This document shows, one piece after another, positions 27,001 through 38,752 of a stretch of 64,000 nt of DNA (position 1 is the stretch's first letter; every line of letters starts with the position of its first letter). Under the pieces are notes generated by a model. The model had not been told where the DNA came from. It was given only the letters and a program-made list of their open reading frames with translations, and did not search any database. A program made the position numbers and the translations under genes. The stretch comes from Prostheceraeus crozeri (lineage: Eukaryota > Platyhelminthes > Polycladida > Euryleptidae): NCBI GenBank assembly GCA_907163375.1, contig CAJQUW010007884.1, forward strand, positions 57,316-121,315. Reading direction: 5' to 3'.

Positions 27001-30000
27001 AGGAAGTGAATTTTTAATGACATATTGACCTTTTGTTGAGAATAGAATTTCTCCAACATGTCAGTCACCAACTCGCCGTAATTCGGTAACCGATTCGCTG
27101 ACAAAAAGTTTTTCACTACCAATACCACAGCGTCGAGTGCACTTTTAGCACTTTCGTCCAGTGATTCTCTGAATGGTTCATTTTGAATTATCTTCCTCAC
27201 ATCAAGACCGACAAAAATTCCTTCCTTGATTTTTGCTTCAGATAATTTCGGAAATGCCATTCGCAGGATACAAGAGAACCATTCGCTATTCGGAATACCA
27301 CTCGCTATTTGGATCAAGAGATTTGATAAAGTTCTTGAACAAACCTAACTTTATATGTAGTGGCGGGAGAAGAATGTCTTGTGGTTGCACTAGCGGCGCA
27401 TGCTCGATGCTTTGATGTCCCGTTCACTTCGATCGGGCCAATGACGTCGAACATAGTGTTCTGCTTTGGCTCTAGAATCCCACAGACACAGGAAACACAT
27501 GTGTTTGGTATATCCCCGACGCATACCAGTTAGAAATCCAATGATTTTGAGATCACCGCCGCATTTCCATTTGTACTGATTGTATGAAATCAGTTTCAAA
27601 ATGAGTTCTACTTTTTTATAGGACTCTTTTGCTACTCTGCTGTATGCGATTGGTACTGCAGGCAATTTATTTTCAGTGTCTAAGAGTACGGCTTTCACAC
27701 TACTAACACTTCCATCAATGAAAAGCCAGAATTTACTTGAAATCTGTTCAGTCGAATTACATAAGTCTAATTTCTTGAATAAACCCACAATGTCACTACA
27801 GTAGACAATATCATGGTCAACGTCGAAGTAATCCAAATATTCCTTCTCAGGGGTTCTATAGAAAGTCACATTGGCCGTAGGATGAAGTACCTCACATTTC
27901 CGTAAAAGAGTCGCCGTTTTATACGCATCTGCCTTTGATAGACCAAGCTCTCTCACCATTTCGTGTAAATTTTCTTGATTTACTTTAGGACAATTGCATG
28001 AAACAGTACGTCGATGACGAGTTTCTCGTGGAGATTGTAATACTTCCTGAATTTCTTCAGCTGATGAATCATCCTCATGTTCATAGAGTTCGAGGTGGAA
28101 GGATGGTACCGGTGGATCTTCTCCACCTTCGCAAGGTACTGGTAGTTTAGCGCTTGGTAGATTAGGATATAATATTCGGTTGGGAGATTTCTTCGTATAT
28201 CCCGCAATTTTAGTCAAACAAAAGTAGCAATCACTGTGATAGTCTTTTGGCTCACGCCATGCCATAGGTGTGGAGAAAGGCAGTGACTTTCTTTTTCCTG
28301 CCGACCAGTGGGAAAGACCACTATTGTATGAGATACAAATCACGTGTGGTGCCCAGTTTTTATCTTAGTCTCCCAGGGACATTTTGAAATAATCTCGGAA
28401 TCTAGCTCGTACCAATGGTGTAATTGGCTTTGATTCAAAGGCCCGCTTGCCACAAATATAACAAAAATTGTTTGGATTGTTAATACAGGATCGACTTGCC
28501 ATTGTGTGCAGTAAGAAAATGTTTCAATCGTAGTCCGATCACTCGAGCAACGCATCTATTGCATGTTGTAGCTTTAAATGTCTGCAAAGAAATTAGGGAA
28601 TCACAATCGATCGATCATAATGCAAGTGCCTGCATGCTAGCGCGCGTGTGTGTCGCGTGTGACATGTTAACACACGTCACATTAAACTGTCAACGACCAG
28701 TCGCGCTTTGAAGGTTATGGCAGACAATTATGGGGTTTTGAAGTGTAGGATAGAGATTAAATGTAATCTGTATAAAATATCGCGAAGCGGGCGAGCAGAA
28801 TTCGTGACGACCTGCTTAGCTGGCACACTTTTACCCATCAGGTTTTAGAATATAATTGTACATTAGAATGTACAATATATAGTTTCATATTCTTACCTGT
28901 AAATGTTGCTTAAATACAGGTATCTATTTTATGAGTAAGTAGTAGGCCCTGTTAGTAGTTATAATAGTTTCATATATCAAAAGTTTTATGAGAATGTTAG
29001 AACATTGAATTTAGAATATCAAGATATTTTATGAAATAACTAAAACACCTATTTGAAATAAACTAATAAACTGAATATTTTAATACACGTATAGACCTAT
29101 TTTCAATAAAATCTTGAATGCAAAAATTACAAAAATGAACTACTAATACTACTAACAGTTGGCAATTAGTGAGCATTTTTCAAACTTACAAGATCCAAAA
29201 GAGAATGTTAGAACATTGAATTTAGAATATTAACCCTCAAACGTTCGGATTCTTTTACCATCATATTTCGTTCACCTGTCTACCAGTGTAGACAAGTCAT
29301 TTAATATGATATCTTAGTGTTTTGAAGCGAACAAAAGCATTGCAAATTGAATCACTCACTACTGTTTCTTATGTTTCATTATCAATATTCATCACTTAGT
29401 TTACTTTGTATAATGATTGTATAGCATAGGCCATTAATTAAATACATGAGTAGGCCTATTGGTGATAATTGCCAAAAATGAAAACGATCTTCTTATCAGT
29501 AATACGACTTTCTTTATCAACAAAATCATGAATCTTTCGTAACATGAACAAATTACTTATAATAAGATCATCTCAGTAAAGTACTATGAAAAACTGTATA
29601 AGGCAAATGTCCAAATGATTTGGTGACATCAAAATATACCGTTCATACATGTATACACTGAAATACAACTACATACGACCTTACTAGGGCTGTAGCTACT
29701 TTCTTATCAAAAGCGTGATGAATAAACATTGTTTTAAGCCTTATCACAAGTTTTTATATTCACAGCAAAAAGCACTTACGCAGGATTGATAATTTCAGGC
29801 GCAGTGGAAACAGATAATGTTGTCAACATGGTGGATAGTACACACGTAAATAAAGCAGCGAGCACACCGTCTTCTTGTCGATTTTCTATTGGGCAACTTG
29901 ACATTTGCGAGGCTTGTTGTCTCGTGGCTGGGAGAGCCTTTGTCTCTCTGGTGGACGTATTCCAAGTGATGTAAATGCATGATGGGTTTGCGCATAGATT

Positions 30001-33000
30001 TGACTGTCATTGAATCTTCGGTTCATATTTGCATCGGCAAGTTGTCGGGCCACAGATTTTATGAAGGTTGATCGACTTCTCGTGTATCCATTTTCTGACA
30101 TGATGAGGAAGGAGTTGACGGGGGCTACGTCTAGCATATTGAAAAAATGTAGCAGCGGATAACGTCGTGTCTTACGTCGACAAGTGAAATCTTCAACTCG
30201 CGCGTCCATTACGTCCACTCCGCCTTTTCCGGAGTTATAATCAAGAATGACAGTCGGCTTCCGATCATCACGGGAGGAAATGCTGTTAGACGAATGTTGG
30301 GTACTCAAAAATAGCACATTCTTGTTTCGTTTTGGGGCATATGATGACAAAAGTACTCTATGTTCATGATTCCATAAATTTCGTGTCTCGAACTGTGGAA
30401 TGTTTCTAGTTGTCTTCATAACAGATGGTACTTCACGTCGAGCGGCGATGATGGTACCAGTTATGGTCAGTCCATTTTTCAACAGTTCTTTAGAAAGATC
30501 AAATGAGGTAAAGTACCTGTCAGTTACGATGTTTCGACGTGTCTGATAGTACGGTTCAGCAAGTTGAAGTACGATGGATTTCGCAAGGCCAACTGCTCTC
30601 ACTCCTGTTGAGCCAGAATACGGCAAGGGCTTCAATGCGTAGCCATTTTTTGCGTCGCAGATCCAGAAAGTTTTTATCCCATACTTAGCTGGCTTTTGGG
30701 GCATATACGATCGTCCGGGTGAATAACCACGGTAGGCATATAGTTGCTCATCTACCGTAAGAGTTGCCGAGGGCACGTAGTGTCTTCGAAGATTCTGAGT
30801 AAACAAGTCCCAGAATTTCCTCACCGCAGCAAGCTTGTCAGTGATTTGTCGATCACGCCGTGTTATTTGTTGTCGAAGGTGATGTGGCTGATAAGTAATT
30901 TCAATCTGGTGGAAGAGATCGCGCATCTATAAAATGGGCGACTATCAGTCGAGTCATACAGAGACGATATATTAGACATGTTATCGCGATCAGCTCCGGC
31001 ACGAATTATAACCCCGATGCCTGCTTTGAATTCCTCGTAGGAAAATTTCTTTTTTTGAAGAGAACGCATTCTTCGATTGGTGTACCGCAATGATGTGCGG
31101 ATCATCTGATCGTCGATAAACAACATAAATGACTCAAATTCAGATGCTGGGTTTACAGTAGGACCTTCGCGGAAGTTTATCACATTTCTTCCCAGACGTC
31201 TCGTAGGAGGAGCATTGAATTTCCAGACGATACCATTCGGAGATACTATGTCTGCTGGATCGGATATAACACCATCACTGCTGTCGCTTTCTCGAATTAT
31301 TGGTTGATCAATAGATTCCAAATCAGACTCTTCTTCACTGTTGTTACTGTCATTACTATCGCCGAATACTTCGCCGTCACTGGATTGCTGATACACTTCA
31401 GAATCTCCTACTGATGTATCAGACTCCGAGTCCACGGAATTGTCGTCTTCGTCAGAAGTAAGTGGCTCGGAATCACTGTCCTGTCGAGCTTATCGAAGCT
31501 GTTGCACTATCTCTTCAAGTGTTCTCCCAGGTCGCCGCATGACGAAATCGGTGAATGACTTTACTATCCTTGCTATAGAGTTTTATCAGCTCCATTAGTT
31601 GCGCAATCAGTCACTAGGAGAGTTAGGATCTTGGCATCAGTCCCATCAGGTAGACACGGTTAGAAGCTGACTCATTTTCACATGACAACTGGGCAGAAGT
31701 GTCACATGAAACCCAGTCATTGCATAATCATTCACAGATTTCCTTCATCATATCGCCACAGACTATTGAGAGACTATTGTATTGGGAGCAGAGAGTGTGC
31801 TTGCTAATTACGCGTGCTGTGTGTGTACAGTGGGCGCAATGGAAATCTTGACATTTGCCAGCGCAACTGAAATCTTTACACTTGCAGTAGCCAGCTGGTC
31901 TCAGTGCAGTTGTCAGTGCTAGCCGTGCTGTTGAGCGAGGCATTCCCATTGAACAATGACTAATATCCCCCTGACCCCCATCGTCACGTGGTCTATCTAC
32001 CAAGTGGTGATATCTACCAATATCATTGCATTTTTTCTTTTGTAAAGATTTCAATTGCGCCCACTGTATGTGCGCTTCCTGAATGGGTTTCAATAGTGTT
32101 GTGCACGTTAGCACGACAGTTAGTAACACTTACATATTCATCAGTTTCATGTTATGCATTTTGAATAAAGTTATTCGAATAGAAAATATATTATCTTATT
32201 ACGATTTTAGATGTCTACACTGGTAGACAGGTGAACGAAATATGATTGTTAGTCATGTTCAGTAAGAAGAAAATTTGATAGAAATTTGAATTCATGGTTG
32301 TAGGTTCTTAACATGAAAAAAATCTTGGAAATGAAATTTGAAGTCGATACGTACATTTCTCTGGTCATGACATCATTTCAAAAATCGATTGTCTACGCTG
32401 GTAGACAGGTGAACGTTTGAGGGTTAAGATATTTTATGAAATAACTAGAACACCTATTTGAAATAAACTAATAAACTGAATATTTTAATACACGTATAGA
32501 CCTATTTTCAATAAAATCTTGCATACAAAAATTACAACATTACAACAATGAACTACTAATACTACTGACGATTGGCAATTAGTGAGCATTTTTCAAACTT
32601 ACAAGATCCAAAAGATAGCCATGAAATGCTCTTTCATATGATGCAAGATATATTTAACAGAAAACATTCAGGTAGCTTGACTAAATGTAAGAAATTTAAC
32701 TAGATTAACGTGCAAAATACTTATACAGTAATATATATTAGCTATAAACAAACAATTGCAAATATCCAAGAAACTAGACGTCTAGAGATATTAAAAGTAT
32801 ACATATTCTTGATTCTCATAGGAAGAGCTATTCAATTATGATAGTCGTAACTCAGTTGCATTTTGAGTGTCACCTAGTGAATTTGAACAACGAGCTACCT
32901 TAACGATGATTCGGTCATAGCGGGCCTGAGGATTCGGAATTGCATAGAATGACCAGCCAAAATCACAAGGACTAACAATCCGTGATTCTCTCTCTGGGCA

Positions 33001-36000
33001 ATGTGAAGGATAATATTTACGTGCCTCCATGTCCAAGACATGTGACAGAAGTGCGACATCGCACTCTGAAGCAGTTGCTAGTGACAAGCGACATGCTTGC
33101 TGACGTATAGCCAAGATTGTCGTCTCGATGTTTGAAGTCTCCAGAGTAGGTCAAGACACTTGTAAATATTGTATGTAGATTTTGATCTAAAATTTCCATT
33201 TTTGAAAATGTGCGCCTGTCTAATGTCCATAATATTAGATAAAACATTCTGTTATAGAACGTGTCTCTTGTTTCCAATCCAGTGAGAATTATAACTGTAT
33301 ATTCGTATAGCCTATTCGTGGTAATATACAACGAGTAAGTGACTGCAGTAAACAATTTATGGCATGTATATCTTAGGAATAATCTAATCTACCTTGTAGT
33401 CAAGCTGCTTGGTAGGCTTCCCACTACTAATGCTCCCAAAACATTGGATACAGGTGGTCTAATCGAATGGCATCTCAACGCATGGAAACTTTCAGGTATT
33501 TGGTTCAATGTTATTGCTGTGGATATATTGAGAAGATACATAGATTCTTGAAGCATTTTGCATCAAAGAAGTAAAACTGGGGACCCTCAAAAATATGGAA
33601 AAATTTTCGCTTATATTAATCATTAGCTATTATTTGAATTTCTGAAGACTTCCTTTTGAGATTTTACGCATACGAATTTTTAAGCATATTCACCGTCACT
33701 CGTAAACACAGTATCGTAAACGAAAATTCTTGATTTATTGAACATATTTTCTAAACAAGTTTGGTTAACATTTTCACTTCCACTATTCAATTTAATTCTA
33801 TTTCATGCAGGGACCTGCGAATAGACAAATTTTGAATCGAATCAAATGAGGTCGTGATTCACGAATCGAATCATTAAAAATTTGCATCGGCCTACTTTAG
33901 CTTTTTGATTTACGGTAGGCAGCTGTTAATAAATATCAAACGTCGCCAGCTGACATTTTTCGAGATTGTTAGGAGAAAAAGTACGATAGAGAACCTTGTA
34001 ACAAGCGGAATAGTGAACGGCAAGAGAGCTATAGATAATCAAGAACTCCCTTTTGAGAATGCGATATCAAAAGAGAGAAATCTATCACCCATTTAAGCTA
34101 TCTAAGCAACGAAAAATCGAGATAAATGGAGAAAGCTGGCCATGTCATGATCCTCACGCTCCGATGGAATATGGGCCAAAAGGCAGACAATTATACTGTT
34201 TATCAATAAGAAGTCAAATAGGCATTCCAAAAACGCTGCTGGAAAGGCAACTTTCACCTAAGTTCCTATACCTAAATCCTGAGCTCAGGAAAACACTAAT
34301 TTGTATGAGTTAATTAGCAGATTCTATCGTTTCTATCTTAATCTTCAGAAAGTCATAATAGTATTTTCACAAAAAGTCCTCAAAATATTATATCGTAAAA
34401 TTATCGTTCCAATTATGCTTGTAATTTCCCATGTTATCGTTGTTCGAAATCTTTATTAGTTATTTACGAAACAAATGCACAATTGCAAAAATGTCCATCT
34501 TTATTGCATCTGTCGAGATCAACATGTCTATGCGCGAGCCCGAAGGGCGAGGGCATAGTTTGTTGATCGAGAATAATGTAATTACGATGGATGCCTTTGC
34601 ACGAGTTGCGTAAGTAACTTTATATTTCACAGGATCGTCAGAATCTCTGACCATCAGAATTTTACAGCTGTCAAAAATTTGCCTCTATTTATTATGGCAT
34701 TGTAGTAGATACAACACTATTGTTTGAGATTTCCACGTAGAATTTGCCATTTTAGAGGATGAAAAACTTTCTATGTGCTAATGTATGAAGAAGATATTTA
34801 TATTTTACGGTATAATAATCTCTATGATTATTGCTTCCATGATAAAACATTAACATAGATTTTTGATGCATGCTATTTGTTATGGCATTGTAGTAGATAC
34901 AACACTATTGTTTGAGATTTCCACGTAGAATTTGCCATTTTAGAGGATGAAAAACTTTCTATGTGCTAATGTATTACAAGCAGTGTAATGAAGACTGTTT
35001 ATTGCACTCATTGAAATTTACGCACTCATTGGTAAGCATAAACTTCATTGTGCGCAATTCGGCTATGGTACAATGTGGAAAAATGTTGGCAACTGTGTAT
35101 CGCTCATTGATTATATCCGTATCAATGCAAGTGAAAAATGATTAAATAAAGTTCGTGGTGTTCATAAAAAATGCTTGTGAAAGATATTTTAGAATTTTCA
35201 GTCAACGTCTATCTACATTTAATTTAAATATTTAATTTTAAAAAACGTCTATCTACACGTGCATTTCATGGCATTGCTGCCAAGTCCATTTCAATTGCGC
35301 ACAATATTATTAACATAGATTTTTCGGGCAACAATGTAGGACATTTTCAGGCGATTACACGTCCTCAAATGTCCTACATTGTCTACTTACATTTCTAAAT
35401 CTATGGTGCAATAATATAGGAATAATGGCAGTTTGTACATTGCTGCCTGCTGTCGGCAGACAGCAATGGCATTACCCTGCCGTCATTTTTCAATACTTCT
35501 AACATAGAAGTTGCTGCTAAGATCATAGACTTCCAAATTGCAGAAGAATGTTCTGTTACAGGAAGTCTATGGATAGATGTAGATGTATAAGCAGACAATG
35601 GAAATACCACATGAGATTTCTCGGTAAGTAATGAACAAGTTGTCGGCCGCTAACGCGGCCTCTGATTTGTGCATTACTTACCTTGAAATCTCATATGGTA
35701 TTCCTACATTGTTGCCCTCAAAAATCTATGTTAATGTTTTATCATGGAAGCAATAATCATAGAGATTATTATACCGTAAAATATAAATATCTTCTTCATA
35801 CCGAATTCACAACAATTGTAGTAGGCTAAAGTATGTCGATTTCCAAATTCGTCATTCAAGGTCATGCTTGTTCAAGTATATAAAGGATTATAGAAGACTC
35901 TAAGCACTATAATGTAGACTAATTCTTCTTTAAGTTTGGACTAGCCCGGGCCTGGAGAGCATGGAAACTTGATGTCATGACTACTGTCTGATTTGTAGTT

Positions 36001-38709
36001 TTCAACCCGAACCTACAACCAGAAATCATCTGAACAACAGGAAGCACGCTATGAGCAGGGCTTTGTGTCATTGCCTAGACTAGCTCTTGTTTGGCAACCG
36101 ACGTCTTGAACCGAAGTCAGTGAGAATCCAACATCACAGGCTTGTCAAAACTTCGCGTCAAAGTCCAGTCGAATGAGAAGAGGCTATAAATCAAAAGAAA
36201 GCAATTGGAGTGATTTTTGGTCTGCTGGAGAGAACCGAATCGAACTTTTCTCGAATCACAATTTTGAACCGATTCGAATCTCGAAGCTTCGCAGTTCCCT
36301 GATTTCATAGCAATTTACTCACCTGGTGGTATGTTATTAGTATGGAGTGCTTGTTCAGTTACCAACCATGCCCAATTTTCTTCAAACATACGCAGTTCTT
36401 TAGCAATTCTAAATACAACTTCCGCCATTTCGGTTCTGTAAAATGAGAAAACACAATTATGTGATAAATCATTTGAGCGAGCGACATAGTCACATCAATT
36501 TCAAATTCCCGCCATGAACCTAGATATTCAAGTATATGAACCTTAATATTCAAATATCATGCAGAACAATGCAATGCAAAATACACTGGATCAACAGTGG
36601 CTTCATTAACTCCCAGTTCGAGAAGAAAGATATCTCACTATAATTATCGAATCCCAATCGTCTGCATGTAAGTCGTCTTACCAAAGAATGATAAATTGGA
36701 GAGTTGCTCTGTGATGCTTACTTCGTGATGCTCAGCGCGAAAATTCCTTCAACGCCTAACAGCGAAATCACAACAATTCAAGTCAGTTAAGTGCAGTGAT
36801 TGCCATAATCATTGTAGAGAGCCATGCACGTATTTAGAACATTTTTGAGCTATCAGACACCCACTTCAACAACATTTCTTCATCACAGAACTTGGGAACA
36901 GTCTGAAATTACGATATGGTCACTAAAAGATACAAATTGTGGGAAAATTGTTTGTTATTCAACAAAAAAATAATTTTCGCTAATCGATTAGCGAAAGTTC
37001 GCAGGAAATATTTATAAATCTCTAGACATAGAGCATTGATGGTTGAACAAAGTCTCACACAAAAAAGGTGAATAATTTTGATAAAATTGCTAACTTGATG
37101 GAAAACAAATTTCAATTATGGATGCTACATAAATTTATACAGCCTACATGAACATCGAATATTATGTCTATTACACACCAAGGTGCAAAATTAGGCATAC
37201 TGCTAAAAGATGAACTTCGATAAGCTTCTCGAAAATTATTATCTTGTCAATATCCAACGAGGGATATTCAAGCTTCACGAAGTATTCCGACCCTTAACAC
37301 AATGAGCAGTTGAGGAAATATGCCTTGACGGTTCATGATGATTGAAAATAGGTTTGGAAGAGAGTTCGACTCATCGTCTGCAGTTGTGCAATTTTTGAGT
37401 TTTCATGCATTAAATTTGCGCAATTAAGGATCCGAAATTATGCTTCAGAAGAAATACTGTATATGAAGTGAAATGTGACAAATGTCATCAACTCTATATC
37501 GGCAGTACGATTCGCCCCCTTCATATCCGCATCAGAGAGCATTTAAATGCCTCTCGCTCATAAATTTTTAACCACAAAATAACATGCAAAAATAAAAAAA
37601 TTAACATGAAGATGTTAACAACAGCAGACGATGAGGCAAATTTAAGACTCAATGAATCCATCTTTATACAGAAACTAAAGCCCTCGATAATTAGTCGAGC
37701 TGAATGTGAAGGGCTGTAAGAAATTTTGTACGCATAATTTTTATACATTTCAGAATGAATTTTTGGTTGGGAGGTTGGGGAGAGATGGGTTAACAGCACA
37801 TTGCTGCTGCCAGATATCTTTCTATTCTACACGTAATAGATATCACTCATGTTTCTAAGTCAATTCGGTGCTAATTCTATGATTCTCTACATCAAATTTT
37901 GAAGCTTTTGTATATACCATGAATTTTGCTTATCTCATTCTTTTCTTGATAATGGCTATGGTGCAAATAGTCGAAATATGTTGACCAACTTTTTGTACGA
38001 CTTTGATAAATTTAGAATAAGTAGCTTGACTCTCTTCCAAACCCATTTTCAATCACAATGAGTAGTTACTCAATTCATTTGATTCAAAATTCAAAAAAAA
38101 ATTATTTCCAAATAATTGGACAAACTCATGCTAAAAAAAGAGTGAAATAGAAAAAATGCATTTCCGGAATAGCTTGCAAATCACATTGGGGGAGTGCTCG
38201 GTCAGCATAACAATTTTATGAAACGAAAAGAGAGGATAGAAGTATGAGTCATCCTGGTCATGTATATGAATGGTTTATGTCAATGGTTTTTCAAAAATTT
38301 GCTCTGTACGGATTAGTATTTCTCTTTAGTTTATATCGTTTTACATCACAAGCTCCAATTATCTAATTCAAATTTTGATGACCTATTAATTATACGCACT
38401 GCTTTTTGAGAAGACCGGTCGGATATACAAGAGATGAGAATTTTTTCCTTTCAGGGTCTCGGCATTTGATTAGATAAGCATATTTATATAATCGTTTACT
38501 ACGATAAATAAATGAAAAATATATTCAGTAATCTCACCTGTAATAAACAATCATAATTAAGAATTTCTGCAGGTAGCTGCAATCTTCCGGTCTTCTCTGT
38601 CGTATTTGTGGTTTTAGAGATAGCTGGTAACTGATTTTACATTCTTCGTTGCTTGCAGTTAAACACAATTGAGTTTAATTGATTTGTGGTGCACGTCACT
38701 CGTTATTCG

Positions 38710-38752
<43 letters not shown>

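Larger units (their letters stand above)
29234..32423 (-). mobile_element. piggyBac DNA transposon, complete ends, decayed transposase
   Basis: The element runs from CCCTCAAACGTTC to GAACGTTTGAGGG and is flanked by TTAA at 29230-29233 and 32424-32427, the target site piggyBac always uses. Subterminal copies of GTTCACCTGTCTACCAGYGTAGAC occur at both ends, with a second internal copy on the right (about 32212-32240). The CTGTCTACC/GGTAGACAG core forms a hairpin. The transposase gene lies within at 29795-31540, and a mariner-like MITE is inserted at 31828-32066. Confidence 0.92.
33808..36301. mobile_element. hAT-like non-autonomous element with 8-bp target duplication, carrying nested repeats
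   Basis: Left end CAGGGACCTGCGAATAGAC and right end, read inward, CAGGGAACTGCGAAGC, both followed by GAATCGAATC-like subterminal repeats. ATTTCATG at 33800-33807 is matched 7 of 8 by ATTTCATA at 36302-36309. No transposase was seen. Inside are a pair of 84-base inverted repeats (34783-34866, 35718-35801), a 95-base direct repeat, and several hairpins. The right end stands 21 bases from the last base of receptor exon 4. Confidence 0.8.

Noticed and set aside
31728-32129. Cys-rich 133-residue frame inside the piggyBac
   Set aside because: It spans the nested mariner-like MITE and its inverted repeats.
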